From the NCBI GenBank assembly GCA_914767715.1, contig OU612074.1:5223501-5287500 (forward strand): a DNA stretch of 64,000 nucleotides. The letters are read 5' to 3'. This document shows positions 13,601 through 23,562 of the stretch, piece after piece. The translations under genes and the position numbers were made by a program. The DNA comes from Membranipora membranacea. Taxonomy: Eukaryota; Bryozoa; Gymnolaemata; Cheilostomatida; Membraniporidae. Numbering within the stretch: the stretch's first letter is position 1; every line of letters starts with the position of its first letter. The notes below the pieces were generated by a model. It saw only the letters and a program-made list of their open reading frames with translations, was not told the DNA's origin and did not search any database.

Positions 13601-16600
13601 CACTATCAACACACCATTCATGTCAGTGAAAAATATAATAATATCGATGGAATTTTCTTAAAGAAATTAAGGTAATGATGATCATAAATCGCTTCTCGGA
13701 CTATTGGCTAAGATCAAAGTGTCATGGCCAATGGCTGATTAGCGCCTGTTTCAGTTTCTGGCAGCTTGCTGCACACTTATGATTAGGAGGTCCATCATGG
13801 CCTCACCTCTAGGATGCATTCTAGTTTACTAGGATGTATCACACTCTCTGTACGAGGACTCCGGGCAACTTGCGTCCATCTTCAGGGGCAGCCCACCCTC
13901 TGTTTTGTCATAAACAGGGCTTCTCGGACTATTGGCTAAGATCAAAGTGTCATGGCCAATGGCTGATTAGTGCCTGTTTCAGTTTCTGGCAGCTTGCTGC
14001 ACACTTATGATTAGGAGGTCCATCATGGCCTCACCTCTAGGATGCATTCTAGTTTACTAGGATGCATCACACTCTCAGTATGAGGACTCCGGGCAACTTG
14101 CGTCCATCTTCAGGGGCAGCCCACCCTCTGTTTTGTCATAAACAGGGCTACTTGGTTGTATCAATATCCAATGAGATAATTGTGATTCTGAGCCTTCCAC
14201 TTTTCTATATGCAACCCATAGACTTATCATAATATATATGAAGTCTATGCCTGCCTACATGGTAGGTAGTTGATACCCTTTTTGCCAGTGCGGCCTAATT
14301 GGTAATATTTTGCGGCCTAATTGTGGCCTTTTGCCTGTAAAAGTTTTTAAGCATTAATTTTGATTCCCGTTTTGTGGATATCCAAGTATATATAGCACAA
14401 TTTTCATTTTAAAATGTTGGCCATTCTGTATTATGCATATAGCTTCGCTTCCTAAGCTATTCTATACAAAAATATCATAACTATGCTTTTGCTAACTAGT
14501 ATTCAAGTCCTTTATTTTCAAATTAACTCAGAACAGTGGCCTCCTGATGTTGAAATTACAAAGATCTATAATAATATAGTAATCATTATTTTTGCAAAAC
14601 TGTCATTTTGAACAAGGAAGGCAGATTTGTATCAACATGTTACAAGAGTGTTGCTGCATTTAGGCTGAAATGTTCCCGATTGCCTCTTATTTCACAAGCA
14701 TTTTCGAAAATTTCCCCCTTGCGGGAGGGCGCTACAGCACCCACCCTGCCCAATGCCATACACGCGAAACACAGGGATATAGGCCTAGACATATACACAA
14801 GAAATCAAATAATGAGCAACATGACATCACAAAACATCAGAAGATAAGATAAACAAGTAATTCTGTTGACCTATTGTTTCTTGCAACATATTATTCCAGT
14901 TTATATGCCTAAGTATGTTATAGTTTAAACAAAAGAATTGCCAGAATTGGTATTCCTGTTCCAATTTTAAGCTTGACAAATATGTTTCGGCCTTCTGAGT
15001 TGAGGACTCTGTAAGATGTGGCCTTTTTCATAAAAGGTTGCTTTAAAGTGACTGAGTCGCCTTTATCTCGCTGAGGTATCTCTTCTTTATCTAGTCATAT
15101 TTAAATCTCCTCTGTATTGTAGGAGTGTACCTTTATCTACCGGTGACTCTGGAGTGGAGACAGCGGTTGGTTCAGTGAAGCGTAAAGGACCAGCTCAACC
15201 TAAATCAGTCAAACAGATGAGATTATCTCTGACTACAGGACTACAGCAGTATAAACAGAGGCGATCTGCAGCCAACAGTAAGTAGAACAGTATAAACAGA
15301 GGCGATCTGCAGTTGATGGTCAGTAGAGTTTGGTCTTGACATAGCCTATATCTGTTAGTATTATGGAGGCTTTAGTAGGAAATGAACCGATCATCCTCCA
15401 ACATTCGGATAAAAGCTAACTCTCATCTACCGGCAGTGCTCAGCTCAAATTGATTTATTGACCAAAGCGTTTGAACTCATTTTCTCGTTTCTTTGTTCCT
15501 TTGTTTAGAAACCTCATTTAGTATTATTCTCTGAAATCATCCTCTGAAATCATTCTCTGAAATCTCTCATCCTGCCTGAGAACATAGGGTCTCCGTGATG
15601 ATGCCCAACTGCTTCCAATACTTGGTAGGTCAGATAACACCTGTGTTACCAAACTGACCTGAGTAGTCAACTGACCGCAGATTGATAAAAAACCATTGGC
15701 TAACTAAGGTCACTTGCATTGCTCTGCCTGCTATGATAAGAAGTGTATTGTGTTGTGATTTACTACTTTACGTAGATCATATTCATTAATATAACGCACG
15801 GTAGATTACAGTTAACTTGATCTGTTGACAGCTAAGCCTAAGAGACGATCTTATCCCATAACCTCAAGTCTAACTGCGGATCAGTCTCCAATCATACCTG
15901 AGCAGCAGAGTCATCAGTCGGAGGGAATATCAGAGAGAGAAAATATTGCATCTCATCCTAAGCATTCTAACTTCAGGTCGGTTATATAGGTACTCAGTAC
16001 TCTGTAAGTGGTGTGTTAGCAAAGTGGATATAATCTCACAATCAGTCATAAAGGGAGAGCTTTAATGAACTCAGAATTTGGTCATTACCGGTAATACCCA
16101 GTGAAACACCAACGATGAAAGAATAGTCACATTGTATACTGGCGTTGTCTTGTCATGGACATAGGGGTAATAACTCCGACTTATATCAGAGATGACAGTT
16201 GCACTGTCTGACTGCTACACTTTACGTCAAATTCCTAGACTTTTATTCTCCAGTATCATATGTGTGAAATGGTTAGCTTGGGAGCTTGTAGATCCAGGTA
16301 AGAGTTCAACAACAAGGGTCCAGTCAGAACCCTAGCCTGTGTATGTCCGCTCATATAGTAGCTAGTTGTCTTTAGAGACACATTAGCAACGGATGATAAA
16401 TCATAGTATGCTTGTCACACAATTTACTAGACTGCAATAAGATATACTACTGTAATATAGTATAATAATATAATAATTTTATTTACAGAAAGCAGACACA
16501 GAACCTCACATCATCAGTAACAGACAATCATATATTTAAAGAGCCATCGGCAGCGTCATCTGTGATGTCATCGGCAGCATCAGCTGTGATGTCAGTCACA

Positions 16601-16807
16601 AGTAGCAGTAACATGACTCCTCCACACAAACCTCAGTCTGCCCTGTCAGCAGCTGGTAGTAAGTCTGAGAGGACGACTCTGCAGGAGTATACTGAGTATA
16701 ACTTTGTTATAGCCATGTTACAAATACTAGATGATATACCTGTATGTAAGAGAAATATAGTCAAGGCTAAGATCATGGCTAATATAGCTACAGCCTATGA
16801 TGAGTAA
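10653..16807 (+). CDS. MADF-BESS domain DNA-binding protein, 307 aa, six exons
   Basis: Exons: 10653-10661, 11032-11185, 11551-11692, 15123-15277, 15832-15976, 16489-16807. All are GT-AG, and the phases (0,1,2,1,2) agree. Exons 2 and 3 together encode a MADF domain, a Myb/SANT-like DNA-binding fold: LIDSVKRRPSLFNF, LWSEVAEEL, EDCKADWIRLRSQL, then GFEFYDQMQHFVPLM, with the family's spaced tryptophans. Exons 4 and 5 encode a basic, Ser/Pro-rich linker with KRKG and KPKRRS stretches that may act in nuclear import. The last exon ends in a BESS-like segment (YNFVIAMLQILDDIP) that normally mediates protein contacts. The order MADF-linker-BESS matches Adf-1-type regulators. The first exon has only three codons, so it is the least certain. 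The third intron (3.4 kb) is full of repeats. AATAAA lies near 17305. Confidence 0.9.
11180..11262 (+). repeat. 55-bp tandem duplication copying the donor of MADF exon 2
   Basis: GAAGAACTTAGCCTATCCA followed by GTAAGTCCACCCC (donor at 11186) is repeated 55 bp later as GAAGAACTAAATCTACAGA followed by GTAAGTCCACGCCC (donor at 11241). The second copy is diverged in its exonic part but keeps an intact donor. Confidence 0.75.
11270..11400 (-). mobile_element. tRNA-derived SINE fragment (same family as 61.0-61.8 kb)
   Basis: On the minus strand: GAGATGGCGTTATCGGTTAGCG (A-box region), a middle segment, then GGGTTCCAGTCCAACTGGGAGAGC (B-box region). It aligns with the tRNA-like heads at 61255-61352 and 61661-61758, whose 5' part resembles tRNA-Ile(UAU). 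It lies in MADF intron 2 and causes the antisense ORF at 11004-11456. Confidence 0.7.
12145..13000. mobile_element. TTAA transposon H, copy 2, inverted, interrupted by MITE A and truncated
   Basis: One inverted end starts after TTAA (12145-12148) with AGATTGATAGACAAGG. 12149-12517 matches the reverse complement of 10159-10524 of copy 1, and 12899-12999 matches the reverse complement of about 8725-8825. MITE A occupies the internal TTAA. The far end is lost beside a poly-T run at about 13001-13021. This lies inside MADF intron 3. Confidence 0.8.
12518..12894. mobile_element. TTAA MITE A, copy 1 (377 bp)
   Basis: Inverted ends AGGGCAACCAAGGTTTC and GAAACCTTGGTTGCCCT are flanked by TTAA at 12514-12517 and 12895-12898. 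A same-length copy (377 bp, few differences) lies at 28278-28654. It is non-coding. Confidence 0.9.
13688..14148 (+). mobile_element. Tandem dimer of a U2 snRNA-headed retroposon (228-bp unit)
   Basis: Unit 1 begins near 13688 with ATCGCTTCTCGGACTATTGG then CTAAGATCAAAGTGT. This is the conserved 5' end of U2 snRNA over roughly the first 32 nt, with a few changes. The rest, to about 13918, does not resemble U2: the branch-point-pairing region and Sm site are absent. Unit 2 starts at 13919 (GCTTCTCGG) and repeats the unit with very few differences to 14148. The join is head to tail. SINEs with snRNA-derived heads are known (SINEU of crocodilians), so I call this a SINE-like element and not a U2 gene. 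It lies in MADF intron 3. Confidence 0.75.
14697..15047 (+). repeat. Dispersed repeat C, copy 1
   Basis: About 350 bp alignable along its length with 59935-60286: GGCGCTACAGCACCC near the start, ACGCGAAACACAGGGATA, GTTCCAATTTTA, then GATGTGGCCTTTTTCATAAAAGGTTGC at the end. It has no clear inverted ends and no coding capacity. It lies in MADF intron 3, just 5' of exon 4. Confidence 0.7.
15247..15312 (+). repeat. 41-bp duplication copying the end of MADF exon 4
   Basis: CAGTATAAACAGAGGCGATC plus TGCAG occurs at 15247-15271 (in the exon) and identically at 15288-15312 (in the intron). The working donor (GTAAGT, 15278) follows copy 1. In copy 2 the matching place reads GTCAGT, so the duplicate donor has probably decayed. 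Confidence 0.85.
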
Positions 16808-17824
16808 ACTTCCCCCCCCCCCTACTTCTCTCGCTGGTCATATACAGAATTCCCACTAATCCAGTACAATCAGTCGTCTTCCTAACAGATCAGTTTTATA
16901 CATCACTATCATATTGTTATTTACCCTATTGACACCAATTGTTATACCAGCATACATAAAGTGCAGTACTGTCAGCCTAAATATATATAGTTTTCAGCGT
17001 TTTTCTATGACTGTGCAGGACTACACCATATATTATATTATATAACTGTACAATCTCACAGCTTTTTGTTATGTTTTAACAAATTTCTGATTGCATTTTG
17101 ACCCAGACAAATTTGCTGAATTTTTTTCTGATGATCTTAATATTAGTCGCATAATAGTCATTTCTGTATTATCTAGACACTGTTTAACATATGAGCTGGT
17201 CAAAGCTATTTATTGCATGAGTTCTTTTTTTTTCTAGTTGTATGTAGAACATTTCCTTCATTTTATTATTACATGATTTTTATGTGTAACAACGAAATAA
17301 GAAAAATAAATTTTTATGCTTCCTGACTCAAAAATCTTTCTCAAATTGAGTTCCGAATTTACATACTCCATTTATATGTGAAGATAACAAACTTGAGATC
17401 CAGTCAGATGTTATTTTAGTTGGTCATGAAGTTCTAGCTGCTTGTTTAAGACTAGTTCATACATCAGGTTTTGACCTAGTAGGACTACTCTCACTCGAAG
17501 AAGGATAATAATCACGGCTAACAAAGCCTTCAATGTAAAATACATTTCAAACTGAGAAGAAGGGTATATATAATATTATACGCATGTTTTTATACGAAAA
17601 AACCTGGTATGTCAGTAGACAGGTTGTAGAACTCGAAGAATAAAGTATTGTCCCCTCAAGATCATAGGTGAAGTCAGACTCATAGCCCACAGTGTGTTTT
17701 CTTTGTTTGGGGGCTCGTAATACCCGGTAGAGCAAGGGTTCAGTAAGCACCGCAGCATGTGTACACAGAGGAGCAAGATATGATAATTCATAGCATATTT
17801 CTTACACTCTTAACTAGGCAGTGA

Positions 17825-18260
17825 TAAGATTTAATTTTAATTACAAAAAACAGACACAGAACCTGACATCAGCAGTATCAGATAATCATAAATTTAAAGA
17901 CCCATCTGCAGCGTTATCTGTGATGTCATCGGCAGCATCAGCCGTGATGTCAGTCACGAGCAGTAGTAACATAATACCTCCACACAAACCTCAGTCTGTC
18001 CTGTCAGCAGCTGGTAGTAAGTCAGAGAGGACGACTCTGCGGGAGTATACTGAGTAACTTTGTTATAGCCATGTTACAAATACTAGATGATATACCTGTA
18101 TGTAAGAGAAATATAGTCAAGGCTAAGATCATGGCTAATATAGCTACAGCCTATGATGAGTAAACTTCCCCCCCCCCCTACTTCTCTCTCTGGTCATATA
18201 CAGAATTCCCACTAATCCAGTACAATCAGTCGTCTTCCTAACAGATCAGTTTTATACATC
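17825..18260 (+). pseudogene. Dead tandem copy of the last MADF-BESS exon
   Basis: This region is about 90-95% identical to exon 6 and its 3' flank (16489-16930) and lies 1.36 kb further downstream. Two defects are visible. The acceptor TTTACAG of the real exon is TTACAAA here, so the AG is lost. Two bases are missing in GAGTATAAC (here GAGTAAC), giving an immediate stop before the BESS segment. The coding part downstream and the 3' flank, including the poly-C run, are conserved, pointing to a recent duplication. Confidence 0.85.
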
Positions 18261-21200
18261 ACTATCATTTTTGTTATTTACCTCTAGACACCAATTGTAA
18301 TACCAGTATACATTAAGCGCGGAGTGGGCCTGAATCTGATGTGTTTCAGCATTCTGTATCATATCTTTATCTAACTGTTCACTCGCAGCTTTGTGTGTTG
18401 ATTTTCTGTATAGTTTGCATATTCAGCCGGACAAGCTTGCTGAAATTTTCCCTGATAGTGTTCACATTAGTTGCATAATAGTCAGTAAAACTTTTCTGTC
18501 ATTTTTGTACTATTTAGCTAAGGTTTCTCATGTAAACTAGTCCAATGTATTTATTGCATGATTTTTTGATCTCTTTATCTTCTGTAGATTATTTAGAATT
18601 ACTGCTTTTCAATAAATGATATGTTTTTATGCGTCACAAGCAAAATCAGTTAATCAAAGGTTTTCCAATATTCTCACTCAAAAAACTTTTGCACTTACAT
18701 CATCCATTCTAAACAAAAATACAATTACATAAGCTTTTACAACTTTACATGTACTTGCTTCTCTTTGGCTTGATAACGAATCTTGCAAAAATCTTAAACA
18801 GTTTTAATTTTTGCATGATATTATTTGTTCCACATTTTGGAGTGTTTTACACTTATTTGTTATTTAACAAGGCTTTACTTGGCATATTATACCAGAAGAG
18901 GTTCAGCAGTCAGCATCACTTCAATCTGAATATACATCCTTGTTTAGAGCTGAAAAGTTGAAGGAGATGTTGCACGCAATGCGGCATGATTGCGACCTAT
19001 ATCCCCCTTTTATCGGCAGCTGCTAGCATACGACCTGCATCTGCGCCGTGACAACCGGCAGTTGGATGCTGTCAATTCATCAGATTTTGTGTTTGTGTGG
19101 CGTATGCTATCTCTCAGACAACCCCGGTAATCTCCCATGGTCGTTGATTACAGATGGTTCGAGTTTTTTATTCTTGCCGGGCAATCTCCCTTTCGCTTGC
19201 CTAATAGCCAGACAGACAGAGGATGAAAGTGTCCACTGTGAAAGGGAACTGTTCATTCTTCCCTGAGAATGGTTATTAGTTATAAGTTATTGGCAGACAA
19301 TAAATGGCAACTCAAATCACATTTTTCCTTGTTGTGTGGTTTTGTCTCAAATAACAATACAGATATTTAATTAATACAGCTGCTGCATAACTAGGTCAAG
19401 GATTGGTGTGGTGGGGCATCAGGAAATAAGGAAATAACCTTCACAATCTCAACAGAAACTTTGATTGGTTGTTTACAGACTTAGTGGCTGAATAGTGCAT
19501 AGTGAAACTCACTTTGACTTCGCAGCATACCATCTCTTAGTGAGGAAGTTTACGTAAGCCTTGTCACTCGCCACTTGGCCACTTGACAAGGCTAGGTTTC
19601 CACACACTGTACAATAAGGCTTTGTGTATTATGTGATAACTTACTTGCATTCTTCACGAGAGCCTCACTGAACTGGACATTGACATCATAGAGCCCCGTT
19701 ATAGAAAGCCTAGCTTCATGTGTCTAACTGAGTTGCCTGATAACCAACAGCAGGTATTTTCATTATAAGCAAGGGTAGGGGTTGGCAACGGTCTCAGACT
19801 ACGTATAAAGATTAAAGAGCTGAATTTTTTTTGAAATGTCATTTCTTGATGCAATGACATTTCTCCCACTGGATAAGGATTGAAACACTTCAAAATGACA
19901 TAACAGAGGTAAGAAAGACTGTAGATTTGATATATCACAATGAGAAGAGCCTATTAAATGGCGGTCACATCGTAATGATATGCTAAAGATGAGGTGGTAA
20001 ATCCTGAATATTTGCTTTAAAAATTGACTTAATTTAAATTATGACTCAGTTTGTTGCTGTTGAATATTTGGGTCTAAAAACCCCTTCTGAATTCTTATAA
20101 GATCTTCATTGTTCCCTCTTGTAAAAAAGATATGTTGTCACTGCCCGATTTTGCTTTCAATAGTAGCTTAAATGTGATATTTTATATTACTGAAAATTTC
20201 AATTTTAATCTTTTAAATGCAATGTAACTGCCACCTGATGAATTAGTAAACACAAAAAGTGATGTTGAATATTTGTTCTACACATGTTTGTGCCTTGGAT
20301 TTCACTCATTGCCTATGATTTAGGCTGATGTGGTTCTTTAATTCTGGCTTATGATGACAACACCTCTTTTCCGCCTCACAATCTGAACTCTTGACTGCCA
20401 TTACCCTCTTGTTAGCTGTGCTGTGACACTAGCTTGATGTTGTGTCACATATATGTGTTCCTATGCTATATATCACCCCGATTATCTGTATCTGAGATAT
20501 AATACTGTTATTTTTGTGTCCTTTGGGCCTTCTACTGGGAAACATTCAGCTAAACAACCTGCCTAGTCTACCTCTACAAAATACTCTAGTAGTCAATTTG
20601 CTACTAGCTAGGACTCTTTTCTTCTTTTATAGGACACTGGAATGATTCTTACAGCTACTACCTCTAGCTACTGGTGCAGCACATGACTTGTGTGTGCTTA
20701 TCAAAGAAACAGAATTGTCTTGCCAAGACAATAGAATGTAGCAGGTATTTTTGAAGTACAATATTCCTTGACAAAAGTATGGGCTACTAGTAGAGCTGCA
20801 CACCAGGCAATTATGATAATGCAGCATTCGAAATCTGCAAAAGCCATGCAGCTCTATCTGCATCAGAGCTGTTGTAATGTCAATCAAGTTTAGCCTGGGC
20901 AGCCTAGCCTGCTCAGGTCAGGGAGAATTCTCCCTGCTCAGGCTAAATCAGGTCATTATTTTTCTGTTGTACAGTATTCACATGACTTGGCAATATGGAC
21001 ACTTTTGGGAGTTGCAAGCTCTTTGACTGCAGAATTATGGGGAGGACAACTCCAAAGTGTTGAACAAGTTGTCAATAAACAACCCAGTCTGATCTGGGAG
21101 GTCCAAACATCCTGGTCTGAGCAATTATTACATCTTGACCTGACTAATGTCAGAAGCCATCAATGATCAATAAAACTGCTTTCAATATTATGTTTTATTG

Positions 21201-22836
21201 TGTAACAGAACAGGGATTTCAATGAAAATCATGACGTGATAATTTATATTTTACAGGTCAGCCAGCCTGTATAACAAGTCAGTCAATTCAAGTAAGAAAT
21301 TATGCGGGTGCCTATTCCACAGTCGGAAAGAGCAGAAAGCGAGCAGTGTGACAATCTGTTGGTGATAACACAACATGGTTGGCTGGTTTACAAAGCGTAA
21401 ACAGAGTCGATGGAATGGTTAAACACGGAAACTGAAAGGATTACTAATAAGACACATTGACATGTTGTGTTATGAGCTTTTCTTATATTGAACTTCCTCA
21501 TAGAATGAAGAATAGTCGGCTTGATAAAATGTACCGGTTTTTATGTCCATATGCATGGAATAAAAAACTTTCGTCTTTACAGGGAAATGTAAACTCGTTA
21601 ACTTGAAAAGTGATCTACCTGCATATGAGCTGGGATGATACTAGCTGTCTTTTGAGAAAATTCTGCAATAAACCAAAAACTCCTTAAACTTAATTGCATC
21701 TGCATCTTGTTCAAGTAAAATTATCATGATGTATTCTATGTGATTGACTAGACTTGGGTTGATTCATACCACCATGTCTACACTTAACACTGAGTTGAAG
21801 TAAGAATATATATATAATATACTGTATATGCATAATAAATGTTTGCGAATAGAAAAGAAAATTGTATCATGTTGAATATGGCCAGGACATAGATTTGACA
21901 TAGACATAGAACTGCTAGACACATCGAAGACCATCATTATTCATGCTATTTATAAAATCATTAGATACCTAAAACCAAGAGTAACTCCTTACTGACTGCA
22001 CTGACAAGTTGACCTAGTGGGTATTTTCCCTTTATTATTATTGGCTTCTGATTATGTGTCTCAGGGATGAGTGGACTAATTGCAGAGGTAGGAAGCTCAG
22101 TGTGCTTGTACCACCAAGAAGAGTACAACCATTGGGACAGAAAAAAAAGAGGATATTTTAGTGACTGAGTGGTCCAAATGTATCCCTAGACTGTCGGTGA
22201 CCTATTACTGTTTTGGACACAATTGTCAGATTTATGCCATCTGCTATGCAGTTTGCATGAGAGAGAGACTCATCCACATTTAATTTGTCCATCATCTCAT
22301 CTAGTTGCTAGGATTTTGTAAACAATGATTGATAGTCTGATTTCTTCTCATGATAGGGAAAAGATAACACCAGTAATGTTTGTCTGTATTGTTTTCTAGG
22401 ACTATGTAGACCTAGTCTATTATTTCCGAAGTAATATCATAAAATATCTATGACATTTAAAATACATTGAAATAGGACTAAGACAGTACTATCAGTCTCG
22501 TTGCCTACCCCTAAACTATGCCCTTGTTATAAGGCATAAAACCACAGAATACTACTGCACTACTGCAGATAAATGAAATGAGTACATTCACCTAATAAAA
22601 CTGTTGACCTCAATTAAGCAGTTCTGCTGATTTTGTTTAGAGCAGAAGGCTACAAAGAAAGGGAGATCAGTTATATCTCAACAATTACTGTGACACACAA
22701 GGGGCTGATCCTTTAGGAATGTTTGTTGCGCTTAATTCCAGCTTTAAAAGGATTTTTAGCATTTCCTTAATTGAAAGTATACAGCAATAGTTTAATAGTT
22801 ATTGTTGGTTGATTTTCATTATTAGAGAACGCAGCA
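18261..22836. other. Intergenic, no gene recognised
   Basis: AT-rich DNA. About 18950-19270 is richer in GC and has ORF fragments with stops, possibly an old transposon. An imperfect palindrome centred near 20930 (CAGGGAGAATTCTCCCTG inside AGCCTGCTCAGG / CTCAGGCT) is the only clear structure. Confidence 0.4.
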
Positions 22837-23043
22837 ATGCTCATTACAAATCTGCCAATTCTCATGATTATTGTATGCAGCCTGATATTAAATTCTGTTA
22901 GCACAATCACAGTATGCAGCAACATGAAAACTGAAGAGTGGCGATTGAAGCTCTTCAGTTTTCATGTTGATGCGATTTTTATAAGTTCCACCGAACTAGA
23001 TGTGGCCAACAACAGTTGCGATACTCCCTTATATCACCTGTAG
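22837..23043 (+). CDS. Possible short secreted protein (68 aa), unrecognised
   Basis: The ORF starts with a hydrophobic leader that looks like a signal peptide (MLITNLPILMIIVCSLILNS). The remainder has three cysteines, counting one in the leader region, and ends DVANNSCDTPLYHL. Its coding strand holds a perfect 18-bp inverted repeat at 22921-22968. The C-terminal coding segment is matched on the opposite strand at about 23415-23480, with most differences at third codon positions. It may be one exon of a spliced gene (GTAGAT after CACCT is a weak donor) or chance. No TATA box is visible. Confidence 0.3.
   Translation: MLITNLPILMIIVCSLILNSVSTITVCSNMKTEEWRLKLFSFHVDAIFISSTELDVANNSCDTPLYHL
22921..22968. 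repeat. Perfect 18-bp inverted repeat with 12-nt loop
   Basis: AACATGAAAACTGAAGAG (22921-22938) and CTCTTCAGTTTTCATGTT (22951-22968) are exact reverse complements. Confidence 0.95.
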
Positions 23044-23358
23044 ATAACCTTCATAAAGCAAAGGCACTTTTTAAATTTTGCTCCCGCCTTGAAAACTGGC
23101 TTCGGGCGTCCTTAGAGATCTGATTTTTCATGTTGACCATGTATTGACCCCTCCCCCCCCCCATCGCATAACACCAGTTTCGATGCTCTGAGTGTTTCAT
23201 TGGTTCATATTTTTTAAGTTTCCATTTAGTTTCATTAAACAAGTTTTTAAAAGGTTATAAAGCGTGTAATGCAAAAATTCATATCGTCAAGTATCATAAA
23301 AAAAGTGGGGAGTGCTGAAATAATATTTCTGGTCATCGACGATGACACTACAAAACCA

Positions 23359-23562
23359 CTATAACCAAATCAGGGCTATACAAACAAAATTAAAAAAAGT
23401 AGTTTTGCTGTAATGATGGTTATATACAGGTGATGCAGGGGTACTACAACTGTTATTAGCCGCGTCCTGGCTATTTGTTACAGCATACCAAATAAAACTT
23501 GTAGATACTCTAATTGGGACATGTTCTTTCAGATTTTGGATATTTTGAAACCATATCATCAT
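23359..23562 (-). CDS. Possible exon sharing the ANNSC-TP segment, unrecognised
   Basis: Minus-strand reading contains SQDAANNSCSTPASPVY, similar to DVANNSCDTP of the plus-strand ORF at 22837-23043. The two DNA segments are inverted copies about 400 bp apart. No start context, splice sites or family can be confirmed. It could equally be a decayed copy. Confidence 0.25.
   Translation of the reverse strand: MMIWFQNIQNLKEHVPIRVSTSFIWYAVTNSQDAANNSCSTPASPVYNHHYSKTTFFNFVCIALIWL

Noticed and set aside
13688-14148. Functional U2 snRNA genes
   Set aside because: Only the first ~32 nt resembles U2; the branch-site-pairing region, Sm site and later stems are missing.
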